This document shows, piece by piece, positions 8,344 through 16,502 of a stretch of 25,874 nt of DNA. The stretch comes from JBLHGU01 sp047615875. Its GTDB lineage: Bacteria > Pseudomonadota > Gammaproteobacteria > Arenicellales > CAJQKF01. Every line of letters starts with the position of its first letter. Position 1 is the stretch's first letter. Where the stretch lies: positions 1-25,874 of the forward strand of contig JBLHGU010000057.1 of assembly GCA_047615875.1 (NCBI GenBank). Reading direction: 5' to 3'. The notes beneath the pieces were generated by a model. The model was not told where the DNA came from, did not search any database, and saw only the letters and a list, made by a program, of their open reading frames with translations. The position numbers were made by a program, and so were the translations under genes.

Positions 8344-8377
8344 AAACCCCCACAACGCCTGGACATCGAAGGGGTTT
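8344..8377 (-). terminator. Hairpin with T run between the GMC gene and pckA
   Basis: On the minus strand AAACCCC (8371-8377) pairs with GGGGTTT (8344-8350), followed by TAT. The about 20-base interior can pair further using G-U wobbles only on the minus-strand RNA. It lies about 140 bases past the GMC stop and 60 bases before the pckA start. It most likely ends the dpp-GMC transcript; if the pckA promoter lies further upstream it would instead sit in the pckA leader as an attenuator. Confidence 0.5.
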
Positions 8378-8515
8378 AGAAGCCAATCACCTTATAGCTA
8401 GACTAAGTTTAGCTTATTTAGCTTTAGTTTTTAACCCATCAATCGTCATGTTGTAATAAATCAGACTTTCTAAGAAATGGACTAATTTCCATGTTACATC
8501 TGATGGTTGCTTCTC

Positions 8516-10153
8516 CTAAGCTCCAGTTTGGTAGTGAAAACGAGCATGAAAGGCCGGCAACTGATCTCGGCCAAGAATAAAATCTGCCGCTCTTGATGCA
8601 ATCATCTGGGTTGGAGCATTTAAATTCGCGCTTATAATTTGTGGCATCACTGAGGCGTCTATCACTCGCAAAGCATCGATGCCATGCACGCGCATTTCTC
8701 CATCGACCACAGCATCCTCCCCATAACCCATACGGCAGGAGCCACAGGGATGATAATCGGTGTCGCTGTTTTTACGTATGGCGGTCCTTATCTCGGCATC
8801 GGTTTTTGCGATCGAGCCTGGTGTCATCTCTTCGCCGCGAAAATCATCGAATGCTGGTTGCGAAACCAGTTCCCGGGTTTTACGCACACCCCGCACCAGA
8901 TCTTCCAGGTCATGATCGTGGTTAAAATAATTGAAATGTATAGCGGGCTTATCTTCAGGGTTCGCTGTCTTTAAGTTGATATAACCGCGACTGCGTGGAC
9001 GCAATTGATCGATGTGGATTGCAAAACCCTGATTCAGCTTCATTCGATCGCCGATATATTCAACGCCAAATGGACCAAAGTGATATTGCAGGTCAGGATA
9101 TTTAACTTCATTATTAGAACGAATCAGACCCCCGGCTTCCCAGATACTGGAAGCAGCCACGCCACTACGACTTACCATCCAACGGACTCCGGCTATGGCT
9201 TTATGTATCGGGTTTTCCAGATAGCGAATAGTTACAGGTTTTGTACAAGCCCATTGCATAACCACGGTTGCATGATCCTGCAAATTACGCCCAACACCAG
9301 GTAGATCTAGTAGCGGTTCGATGCCCTGTTCTCGCAGATGATCAGCCGGCCCGATACCAGATAACAACAGCGTCTGCGGAGAATTTATCGCACCGCCTGA
9401 AAGAATAACTTCTTTCTCCGCCTCGATGATTTTTCGTCTACCGCCATGATCAAACTCAACCCCGGTAGCACGCTTGTTGTTAACGACCACACGCCGAACG
9501 CTGGCATGGGTCAATAAGGCTAGATTGCTGCGCCCCAGTGCCGGATGTAGGTGAGCAACCGCCGCGCTACATCTTCGGCCATCCCGTTTGGTTGCATCCA
9601 GACGTGCAACACCCTCGGGTTGAAAACCATTCAGGTCATCAGAACGGCCCTGGCCAGCCTGCTCTCCGGCATCAACAAATGCATCATAAAGCGGGTTATC
9701 AAAACTGCCACGGGAGACCCCCAATGGTCCGCGATTACCCCGCCATTCATTGCCGCCTCGATCACTGCACTCTCCGGCCTTGAAGTACGGCAGACACTGG
9801 GCGAAGGTCCACTTTGGTAGATTGTGCTCCTTAGCCCAACGATCATAATCGATGGGATGCCCGCGCATGTATACCATGGAATTAATTGAAGAAGATCCAC
9901 CAACCACTTTGCCACGCGGATGTTGTACATTTCTATCAAATAACTCCGGCTCATCTTCACTTTGGTAATTCCAGTTAATACTGGGATTGCGATAAGCATG
10001 ATATACACCTGCAGGCATATGAATCATCAGGTTATTATCCATAGGTCCAGCTTCTAATAGCAAGACGCTGGATTTACCATCGGCACTGAGTCTGTTGGCT
10101 AAAACACAACCCGCCGAACCTGCTCCAATAATAATGTAGTCGTAGGATTTCAA
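8516..10153 (-). CDS. GMC family FAD-dependent alcohol/choline dehydrogenase-like oxidoreductase
   Basis: GMC flavoenzymes oxidise primary alcohols to aldehydes; relatives include choline dehydrogenase BetA and the 3-hydroxypropionate dehydrogenase DddA. The FAD-binding GAGSAG motif is at residues 10-15, GMC signature 1 around 81-104 (GKVVGGSSSINSMVYMRGH), signature 2 near 252-266 (SGGAINSPQTLLLSG), and the C-terminal active-site H468 in YHPCGSCRMG with N512 in NLNAPT. Length 545 is typical. The start is TTG at 10151-10153; the frame has a stop four codons before it and the FAD motif follows at once, so no better start exists. It begins 25 bases after dppF, so it is probably co-transcribed with the importer, and its substrate may derive from the imported compound. 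The substrate itself cannot be read from sequence; betB and betI are absent nearby. Confidence 0.88.
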   Translation of the reverse strand: MKSYDYIIIGAGSAGCVLANRLSADGKSSVLLLEAGPMDNNLMIHMPAGVYHAYRNPSINWNYQSEDEPELFDRNVQHPRGKVVGGSSSINSMVYMRGHPIDYDRWAKEHNLPKWTFAQCLPYFKAGECSDRGGNEWRGNRGPLGVSRGSFDNPLYDAFVDAGEQAGQGRSDDLNGFQPEGVARLDATKRDGRRCSAAVAHLHPALGRSNLALLTHASVRRVVVNNKRATGVEFDHGGRRKIIEAEKEVILSGGAINSPQTLLLSGIGPADHLREQGIEPLLDLPGVGRNLQDHATVVMQWACTKPVTIRYLENPIHKAIAGVRWMVSRSGVAASSIWEAGGLIRSNNEVKYPDLQYHFGPFGVEYIGDRMKLNQGFAIHIDQLRPRSRGYINLKTANPEDKPAIHFNYFNHDHDLEDLVRGVRKTRELVSQPAFDDFRGEEMTPGSIAKTDAEIRTAIRKNSDTDYHPCGSCRMGYGEDAVVDGEMRVHGIDALRVIDASVMPQIISANLNAPTQMIASRAADFILGRDQLPAFHARFHYQTGA

Positions 10154-10178
10154 TAACTTACCAAGTCAGAGAGCGCTG

Positions 10179-11147
10179 TTAACTATCGCCCAGATGACAG
10201 GCAATATGACTGTTATTTTGTTTGCGCAATACTGGCATTTCTGTACGGCAACGATCGAAACACTGCGGGCAACGCGGGTGAAAGGTACAACCTGACGGTG
10301 GGTCAAGTGGCGACGGAACTTCCCCGGTTAGATGCATTCGATCACGCTTTTCACCGGGAACCGGCACCGGTGTAGCAGACAACAAAGCCTGGGTATAGGG
10401 ATGGCGTGGCGACTCGAACAGTTCCTCCCTGCTGGCGAATTCAACTGGCCGACCGAGATACATTACCATCACATCATCGGCGATATGTTTAACTACTGAC
10501 AGATCATGGGAGATAAAAAGATAGGCCAGATTTTTCTTATCCTGCAACTCCATCAATAAATTCAGCACCTGCGCCTGAATAGATACATCCAGCGCGGAAA
10601 CAGGCTCATCCAGAACAAGAATTGCCGGGTCAAGCATTAACGCTCTTGCTATAGCAACACGCTGTCGCTGTCCACCAGAAAACATATGTGGATAGCGATC
10701 ATAATGCTCTGGACGAAGGCCGACTAAATCCATCATTTCTTTGACCCTGTCCCGGCGTTCTGTAGCAGATAGGCCGGTATTCATTCGCAACGGTTCGTCC
10801 AGAGCAGAGCCTATTCGCTGACGTGGATTGAGTGACCCATAAGGGTTCTGAAAAACAATCTGCACCTTAGGCCTGAGGCTTTTACGTTGTGCATCTGTTG
10901 CGCTAGTTAGCGACTGGCCGACTATCGTGAGCTCGCCAGCGGTGGGTTCCTCAATCATCGTGACCAACCGCGCAAGGGTCGACTTCCCACAACCAGACTC
11001 ACCAACTACGGCCAATGTTTTACGTCGTGCCAAACTGAAGCTGGTGTCATTGAGTGCCTCTAAAATCAAGTTAGATTTGAAAGGTCCACGAGAAACCGGG
11101 TAGTGCCTGGAGAGGTTTTCTGCAACCAATACGGTGGAATCACTCAT
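10179..11147 (-). CDS. dppF: Dipeptide/oligopeptide ABC importer ATP-binding protein (DppF type)
   Basis: This is the second ATPase of the importer, powering transport at the inner membrane face. Walker A GESGCGKST lies at residues 49-57, the signature is FSGGQRQRVAIARAL, and Walker B is ILVLDEPVSALD. The C-terminal oligopeptide-transporter domain has four cysteines (GCTFHPRCPQCFDRC and IACHL); similar clusters hold an iron-sulfur centre in related Dpp/Opp ATPases. Length 322 is normal. Its ATG overlaps the dppD stop by four bases (ATGA), showing translational coupling. The GMC gene follows after 25 bases. Confidence 0.93.
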   Translation of the reverse strand: MSDSTVLVAENLSRHYPVSRGPFKSNLILEALNDTSFSLARRKTLAVVGESGCGKSTLARLVTMIEEPTAGELTIVGQSLTSATDAQRKSLRPKVQIVFQNPYGSLNPRQRIGSALDEPLRMNTGLSATERRDRVKEMMDLVGLRPEHYDRYPHMFSGGQRQRVAIARALMLDPAILVLDEPVSALDVSIQAQVLNLLMELQDKKNLAYLFISHDLSVVKHIADDVMVMYLGRPVEFASREELFESPRHPYTQALLSATPVPVPGEKRDRMHLTGEVPSPLDPPSGCTFHPRCPQCFDRCRTEMPVLRKQNNSHIACHLGDS

Positions 11148-12142
11148 TCTGAAATCACCTGTGATGCCCCATCTGTAAGCTGTGCCTCGACAAGGGGAAA
11201 ATGACAGGCGATATTGCCGTTCTCAGCGTTCTGCAACGGCGGCGCAGTTGTAATGCAAAGCTCCTGTGCGTAGCTGCAACGAGGGCTAAACAAACATCCT
11301 TCTGGCCGATCATACTGTCCCGGCACAACCCCCGGTATAGAAGGCAGTACTCGCCCGGTGGCGCGTTCTGGCAAAGCCGCTAATAAGGCCGCCGTATAGG
11401 GATGTCCTGGGCGATTAAATAAGGCCTCCACAGGTTGTTCTTCAACCTTCTGCCCGGCATATTGCACCGCAACTCGTTGCGCAGTCTCCGCCACTACACC
11501 CATATCGTGGGTGATCAGGACCAATGCCATACCCGTCTGTTGTTGTAATTTCAAAAGCAGTTCAAGAATTTGCGCCTGAATAGTAACGTCCAGGGCTGTG
11601 GTTGGCTCGTCGGCGATCAACAGACGTGGATTACAGGCTATAGCCATGGCAATCATGACACGTTGATTCATGCCGCCAGACAGTTGATGGGGGAATGCAT
11701 TAAGACGTTTTTCCGGGGCAGGAATGCCAACCAGCTCAAGTAATTCGATAGCGCGATCACGTCGCTCTTTTTTACTCAAACTTAAGTGTGATTTTATAGC
11801 TTCACCGAGTTGGAAACCGACTGTGAAGCAGGGATTTAAACTCGACATCGGCTCCTGAAAGATCATCGAAATCTCGTTGCCAATAATCTTGCGACGTTCA
11901 CGTTTATTAATAGTTAAAAGATCTATACCGGAAAAATTCAGTCGATCCGCGGTCACACTAGCGGTCCACGGTAACAGTCCCATCATCGCCAGAACCGCTA
12001 CTGATTTACCTGAACCTGATTCTCCAACAATAGCCAGCACGTCATTTTCATTAACGGAAAAGCTGACTCGATCCACCGCTCTGAACGCACCGCCGGCAGT
12101 GGCAAACTCTACGGTTAGATTTTCAACTTCAAGTAATGCCAT
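11144..12142 (-). CDS. dppD: Dipeptide/oligopeptide ABC importer ATP-binding protein (DppD type)
   Basis: First ATPase of the importer, pairing with DppF under the DppB-DppC channel. Walker A GESGSGKS begins at residue 40, the signature is LSGGMNQRV, and Walker B LLIADEPTTALD. The C-terminal extension has cysteines in the pattern GCLFSPRC, ELC and IACHF, comparable to the cluster in DppF. Length 332 fits the family. The start overlaps the dppC stop by one base (TGATG) and its stop overlaps dppF by four bases, so the genes are tightly coupled. Confidence 0.93.
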   Translation of the reverse strand: MALLEVENLTVEFATAGGAFRAVDRVSFSVNENDVLAIVGESGSGKSVAVLAMMGLLPWTASVTADRLNFSGIDLLTINKRERRKIIGNEISMIFQEPMSSLNPCFTVGFQLGEAIKSHLSLSKKERRDRAIELLELVGIPAPEKRLNAFPHQLSGGMNQRVMIAMAIACNPRLLIADEPTTALDVTIQAQILELLLKLQQQTGMALVLITHDMGVVAETAQRVAVQYAGQKVEEQPVEALFNRPGHPYTAALLAALPERATGRVLPSIPGVVPGQYDRPEGCLFSPRCSYAQELCITTAPPLQNAENGNIACHFPLVEAQLTDGASQVISE

Positions 12143-13053
12143 CAGGATCTCTTGAGTTTTGGATCAAGCGCATCACGCAAACCATCACCCATCAAGTTAA
12201 TAGCCAGCACCGTCATTAAAATTGCCAGACCCGGCAGGGTTACCACCCACCAGGCACGGAGGATAAATTCACGCGCTTCTGCCAGCATGGTTCCCCATTC
12301 TGGCGTTGGTGGTTGCGCGCCCATACCAAGAAAACCCAACGCAGCAGCATCTAGTATTGCGGTAGAAAACGACAACGCAGCCTGTACTATTAAAGGCGCC
12401 AGACAGTTTGGCAAAACCGTTCGAAACATCAACCCGACTGGCCCAACACCGGCAACACGGGCAGCGGTAACATAATCTTTACCACGCTCGCCCATCACTG
12501 CTGCACGAGTGAGTCGCACATAATGGGGTTGTTGCACAATGGCGATAGCAATCATCGCGTTAGTCAGACTGGGACCAAGAATCGCTACCAAAGCCAACGC
12601 TAACAACAGACTCGGGAAAGACAGGACAATGTCCATCAAACGCATAACTATCGTGTCGAAGGTGCCGCGAAAATAGCCGGCCATCAAGCCTAGCAGTACG
12701 CCAACAAATAGCGATAGAGAGACCACAATGCAACCGACGAACAAAGAATAGCGACTACCAAAAATCAATCTGGATAAAATATCTCGACCCAGAGCATCTG
12801 TACCCAACAGATAAGACCAGCTACCACCCTCCTGCCATACTGGCGGAGTGAGTAGTGCATCGCGGTACTGTTCTATTGGTCCATGAGGTGCAATGACGTC
12901 TGCAAAGATTGCCACCAGACAAATAAAAACGAAGAAATACAATCCAATCACAGCGCCGGTGTTTTCCTTAAAGTAAAACCAGAACTCACCCAGCGGATCA
13001 CGCTGCACGGCAACCGGTTTGTCAGCGGTACTTTTTTTGGTCAAGGCAGTCAT
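12142..13053 (-). CDS. dppC: Dipeptide-type ABC importer permease (DppC type)
   Basis: Inner-membrane permease of the importer. An N-terminal cytosolic part of about 30 residues precedes a first membrane segment (AVIGLYFFVFICLVAIFADV). Then comes the periplasmic loop with LGTDALGRDILSRLIFG, a hallmark of OppC/DppC proteins. Five further hydrophobic segments follow, and the ATPase-contact (EAA) loop is GKDYVTAARVAGVG. Length 303 matches E. coli DppC (about 300). Its ATG follows directly after the dppB TAA (TAAATG), so it is coupled to dppB. Confidence 0.93.
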   Translation of the reverse strand: MTALTKKSTADKPVAVQRDPLGEFWFYFKENTGAVIGLYFFVFICLVAIFADVIAPHGPIEQYRDALLTPPVWQEGGSWSYLLGTDALGRDILSRLIFGSRYSLFVGCIVVSLSLFVGVLLGLMAGYFRGTFDTIVMRLMDIVLSFPSLLLALALVAILGPSLTNAMIAIAIVQQPHYVRLTRAAVMGERGKDYVTAARVAGVGPVGLMFRTVLPNCLAPLIVQAALSFSTAILDAAALGFLGMGAQPPTPEWGTMLAEAREFILRAWWVVTLPGLAILMTVLAINLMGDGLRDALDPKLKRS

Positions 13054-14064
13054 TTATTCATTATGCCGGATACGTGGGTTAATTAATCCATAGAGCAAAT
13101 CAACCACCAGATTCACGATCATCACAATACCAGCGATCATAAGCAGTCCACCCTGCACAGAGGGGTAATCGCGTCGGAAAATGGAATCTACCATCCACTT
13201 GCCAATACCTGGCCAGGAAAATATAGTTTCCGTAAGTATGGCACCGCCGAGCAATACGCCAACCTGCAGCCCGATAGTGGTTATTACCGGAATCATCGCA
13301 TTGCGCAGGGCATGGATACCAACAATTCGGAAAACACCCAGACCCTTGGCCCGCGCTGTTCGAACATAATCCTCGCCTAATACTTCAAGCATTGCGGAAC
13401 GAGTCTGTCGAGCGATCACCGCAAGCGGGATCGTGCCGAGCACAATGGTCGGCAATATGAGATGTGACAGAGCCGATTTGAAGGCACCCTTTTGACCGGA
13501 GAGCAGGCTATCTATCAACATGAAGCCAGTTACCTGGTCAAAGAAATATAATACAGAGATACGACCGGATACAGGCGTCCATTTAAGTATGCCGGAAAAC
13601 AACACAATCATTAACAGACCCCACCAGAAAATCGGCATGGAATAGCCGACCAGTGCGGTGCCCATCACACTATGATCTACCGAGGTGCCACGGCGAACAG
13701 CGGCGACAATACCCGCTGGAATGCCGAGGCAAACTGCAAAAATCATGGCGCAGATCGACAGTTCCAGAGTAGCGGGAAACAAGGTAAAAAATTCTTCAAA
13801 AACCGGGTTTTTGGTTACTAGCGAATAACCCAGGTCACCCTGAAATATGCCGGTTAAATATTCGAGATATTGTTCCCACAGCGGTCGATCGAAGCCGAAT
13901 TGATGCAGCATCTGCGCATGGCGTTCCGGGGTGAGACCTCTTTCACCCGCCATCAATAACACCGGGTCTCCGGGCAACAGACGAATAAAAGCGAAAGATG
14001 CGATCGTTACACCAATAAAAGTCGGTAGTAACAATCCGATGCGTTTGAGTATAAAAGCGAACAC
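13054..14064 (-). CDS. dppB: Dipeptide-type ABC importer permease (DppB type)
   Basis: Inner-membrane permease partner of DppC. The N-terminus MFAFILKRIGLLLPTFIGVT and LLPGDPVLLMAGERG are typical of DppB/OppB, and the EAA loop is EDYVRTARAKGLG, followed by HALRNAMIPVITTIG. Six membrane segments are apparent. Length 336 is as in E. coli (about 339). The start is GTG at 14062-14064 with no clear ribosome site; no ATG in frame gives the conserved N-terminus. It follows dppA after 86 bases that hold a strong hairpin, so expression below dppA is expected. Confidence 0.93.
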   Translation of the reverse strand: MFAFILKRIGLLLPTFIGVTIASFAFIRLLPGDPVLLMAGERGLTPERHAQMLHQFGFDRPLWEQYLEYLTGIFQGDLGYSLVTKNPVFEEFFTLFPATLELSICAMIFAVCLGIPAGIVAAVRRGTSVDHSVMGTALVGYSMPIFWWGLLMIVLFSGILKWTPVSGRISVLYFFDQVTGFMLIDSLLSGQKGAFKSALSHLILPTIVLGTIPLAVIARQTRSAMLEVLGEDYVRTARAKGLGVFRIVGIHALRNAMIPVITTIGLQVGVLLGGAILTETIFSWPGIGKWMVDSIFRRDYPSVQGGLLMIAGIVMIVNLVVDLLYGLINPRIRHNE

Positions 14065-14105
14065 TAGGAAATGAGTGCTGAATCCATGGAGGTTTTAGTC
14101 AAATA

Positions 14106-14133
14106 GAAAGGGCGGCAAGTTAGCCGCCCTTTC
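14106..14133 (-). terminator. Strong intercistronic hairpin between dppA and dppB
   Basis: GAAAGGGCGGC (14106-14116) and GCCGCCCTTTC (14123-14133) are a perfect 11-bp GC-rich inverted repeat with a 6-base loop. On the minus strand TATTT follows, only a short T run. Such hairpins after binding-protein genes commonly protect the upstream mRNA or partly stop transcription, so that binding protein is made in excess over permease. That role is inferred from position. Confidence 0.75.
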
Positions 14134-14150
14134 CTTAAGCGGAAACTAAA

Positions 14151-15749
14151 TTATTCTGCGATATCTACACCGTAGAATACGTGCCCACCAAACGGATCAA
14201 TTTTGTATCCGGTAACTTCCTTACGCATGGCTTTAGAAACCACCGAGTGCGCAATGGTCGCCCAGGGAGCTTGCTCTTTAAATACAACCTGAGCCTGCTC
14301 ATACAGCTTGGTACGTTCAGCTGAGTCGGAAACCACTTTGGCCTTCTGAATCAAATCTTCAAAAGGTTGATGACACCACTGAGCACGATTAGAACCACCG
14401 ACACCGTCACAACCTAACAATACTGCAAGAAAGTTGTCTGGATCGCCATTGTCACCAGTCCAGCCTAACAGTACGGCGCCGTCACGGTCTTCGTCTTTGG
14501 AACGCTTAAGATACTCACCCCATTCGTAGGATACGATTTCAACAGTAACACCCACTTTCGCAAAATCCGCTTGAATGACTTCTGCCATTCGACGTGCATC
14601 AGGATTGTAGGGGCGTTGAACTGGCATGGCCCAAATTTTCATGCTGAGATCTTTTACACCAGCAGCATCAAGCATCTTGCGAGCAGCTACAGGGTCAAAA
14701 GGATCATCAACGATGGCATCGTTATAAGACCAGATGGTTGGTGGAATTGGATTCTTGGCAGCTTTACCAGCACCCTGGAAAACAGCATCAAGGATTGCCT
14801 GCTTGTCGATTGCCATGTTCAGTGCTTTACGAACTGAGGCATTATCGAACGGAGCAACCTTGGTGTTATAAGCCAGATAACCCACATTCAAGCCTTCCTG
14901 CTGGACCAGAGTCAACTCGGAATCCATTTTGATGGCGTCCAGATCTGCAGGCTGCGGATAAGGGTTGAAGTGACATTCGCCCGCCTTCAGTTTCTGATGA
15001 CGTACAGCAGGCTCTGTGGTAATAGCAAAAATCAGGTCATCGATAGCGGCAGCGCCATCCCAGTAACCATCATGGGCCTTGAAGCGAATTACCGCATCTT
15101 TTTGATAAGCAACGAACTTGAATGGGCCGGTGCCTATAGGCTTCTGATTAAGGTCTTCTTTGCTATCGCTGGCGGCCAGTTGATCGGCATACTCTTTGGA
15201 TACGATGGATGCAAAATCCATACCCAGATTAGCGATCATTGGCGCTTCAGGACGGGTCAAATCAAAACGAATCGTATGGTCATCGACTTTAACGATATCT
15301 TTTACCAACGAAGGCATAGACATGCCGTCAAAGTATTCCCATGCGGTTCCAGCGGTATACTGGTTCCAGGCATGATCTTTCTTCAGCTGTCTGGCAAAAG
15401 AGAAAACCACGTCATCAGCATTTAGATCACGGCTCGGAGTAAAGTAATCCGTGCTGTGAAACTTAACGCCTTTACGCAGGTTAAAGGTATATTGCAGACC
15501 GTCGTCGGAAACTGTCCAACTTTCGGCTAGTGCAGGTCCTATTTTGGTCGTGCCACGTTCGAACTCAACCAGCTTGTTATAAATAGTTCGAGAGCTGGCA
15601 TCGAAGGTGGTGCCGGCGGTGTATAACGCCGCATCAAAACCTTCTGGTGAGCCTTCTGAACAATGCACCAGGGTTTTCGCGCTTACAACTGATGATGCCA
15701 GCAATGTGGCACCAATCAATGCAGGCAAGAGTAGATACTTATGCTTCAT
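14151..15749 (-). CDS. dppA: Periplasmic dipeptide-binding protein of an ABC importer (DppA type)
   Basis: Class C solute-binding protein that delivers ligand to DppBCDF. A signal peptide runs to about residue 24 (…SSVVSA, then KTLVHC). The mature protein keeps many blocks I recall from E. coli DppA: CSEGSPEGF, LNADDVVFSF, LTRPEAPM, MDFASIVSKEYAD, MPVQRPYNPDARRMAE, YEWGEYLKRSKD and GWTGDNGDPDNF. Length 532 matches (E. coli about 535). That makes a true dipeptide (or haem/ALA) binder more likely than a general family member. The ribosome site GGAGG lies seven bases before the ATG. It is the first gene of the operon and diverges from the MaoC-like gene. Confidence 0.94.
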   Translation of the reverse strand: MKHKYLLLPALIGATLLASSVVSAKTLVHCSEGSPEGFDAALYTAGTTFDASSRTIYNKLVEFERGTTKIGPALAESWTVSDDGLQYTFNLRKGVKFHSTDYFTPSRDLNADDVVFSFARQLKKDHAWNQYTAGTAWEYFDGMSMPSLVKDIVKVDDHTIRFDLTRPEAPMIANLGMDFASIVSKEYADQLAASDSKEDLNQKPIGTGPFKFVAYQKDAVIRFKAHDGYWDGAAAIDDLIFAITTEPAVRHQKLKAGECHFNPYPQPADLDAIKMDSELTLVQQEGLNVGYLAYNTKVAPFDNASVRKALNMAIDKQAILDAVFQGAGKAAKNPIPPTIWSYNDAIVDDPFDPVAARKMLDAAGVKDLSMKIWAMPVQRPYNPDARRMAEVIQADFAKVGVTVEIVSYEWGEYLKRSKDEDRDGAVLLGWTGDNGDPDNFLAVLLGCDGVGGSNRAQWCHQPFEDLIQKAKVVSDSAERTKLYEQAQVVFKEQAPWATIAHSVVSKAMRKEVTGYKIDPFGGHVFYGVDIAE

Positions 15750-15805
15750 TTATTATCCTCCATCTAATAAAGATGTCTTTGTTAAAAGAGTAAAGAACGC
15801 CGACT

Positions 15806-15830
15806 CGACTGCATTTAATTGCTGTAGTCG
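15806..15830. promoter_or_regulatory. Imperfect inverted repeat upstream of dppA
   Basis: CGACT at 15806-15810 mirrors AGTCG at 15826-15830. Inside, GCA and TGC mirror each other around TTTAAT, with a three-base offset on one side. It lies about 57-81 bases upstream of the dppA start in the divergent region, a place where an operator or leader structure would sit. No regulator gene is present to match it. Confidence 0.3.
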
Positions 15831-15930
15831 ATTGGGTATTGTGTTTGAATCCGCGATCTATGTGGTTCTTTTTACGCCATACCGAAGCAACTTGCAACCA
15901 TCATTCTTATAGTTCTTTACTGAAGCGCTG

Positions 15931-15947
15931 GTATACATTCTGTATAC
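15931..15947. promoter_or_regulatory. Two GTATAC boxes one helical turn apart
   Basis: GTATAC occurs at 15931-15936 and again at 15942-15947, separated by ATTCT, so the centres are 11 bases apart on one face of the helix. Each box is itself a palindrome. GT-N-AC palindromes are the usual core of operators of GntR-family (FCD) regulators. The site lies in the 270-base region shared by dppA and the MaoC-like gene, 73 bases before the latter. Function is inferred; no regulator gene is in the window. Confidence 0.4.
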
Positions 15948-16019
15948 GATTAGAAACGGGAGGACTATTCCGTTGACTCCCTTGCTAACGATCAATAGCA
16001 TTGTCGAACAATCTCACCT

Positions 16020-16496
16020 ATGCGCCAAATCATGAAAAAATGCTTTGAAGATTTCCCAGACGGATTCACACGTAATTTTAAAGTTGGCGGTCTTTCTAAA
16101 ACCGATATAACTGACTTTGCAACGCAATTCGATCCTCAGCGTTTCCATCTGAATGAAGAAGAGGCTAGGAAAACTCACTTCGGCGGCCTGGTGGCTTCCG
16201 GATTTCAGACCCAGTTATTGTGCTTTAAAGTCTTCTGTGAGGAAGTTTTACTGAATACTTGGGCCGTAGGGGCACCTGGCATTGATCGCCTAAAGTGGAT
16301 TCGGCCCTGGTACCCGGGTGAAGATCTGGATGTCAGTGTGGTCTTGATTTCTAAAAGGCAATCATCTAGTCGAATGGACCGTGGCTATCTGGAATTCAAG
16401 CTTATGGCCCAGTCAAACAATCGACCGACACTTGAAATGGAATGGGTAGTGATTGTTTTGACACGTGACGGCGCGCCTGGTGTTGAGAAAGCCTAA
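16020..16496 (+). CDS. MaoC-like hot-dog fold enoyl-CoA hydratase
   Basis: MaoC-like proteins hydrate or dehydrate acyl-CoA thioesters, usually adding water to enoyl-CoA. The single hot-dog domain has FEDFPDGFTRNF at the start and the hydratase stretch FATQFDPQRFHLNEEEA with D38 and H43, the expected Asp-x4-His pair, then HFGGLVASG. Length 158 fits one-domain members. The ATG at 16020 is used, but an ATG at 16032 (MKKCFEDF) is as likely; neither has a clear ribosome site. It diverges from dppA and converges with tctA, the stop codons lying six bases apart with no terminator between them. The true substrate is unknown; a partner CoA ligase or transferase is not in the window. Confidence 0.85.
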   Translation: MRQIMKKCFEDFPDGFTRNFKVGGLSKTDITDFATQFDPQRFHLNEEEARKTHFGGLVASGFQTQLLCFKVFCEEVLLNTWAVGAPGIDRLKWIRPWYPGEDLDVSVVLISKRQSSSRMDRGYLEFKLMAQSNNRPTLEMEWVVIVLTRDGAPGVEKA

Positions 16497-16502
16497 TCAC
16501 CA

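Noticed and set aside
9551..9820. Plus-strand frames inside the GMC gene and similar frames opposite other genes.
   Set aside because: They lie wholly opposite genes with clear motifs and have no features of their own.
8516..10153. True choline dehydrogenase BetA of a glycine betaine pathway.
   Set aside because: The family fits, but betB, betI and a choline transporter are absent, and the gene is tied to a dpp operon, so the specific name is not supported.
15750..16019. A small gene in the dppA/MaoC spacer.
   Set aside because: The only frame there runs on from inside dppA on the other strand and lacks a ribosome site; the spacer looks regulatory.
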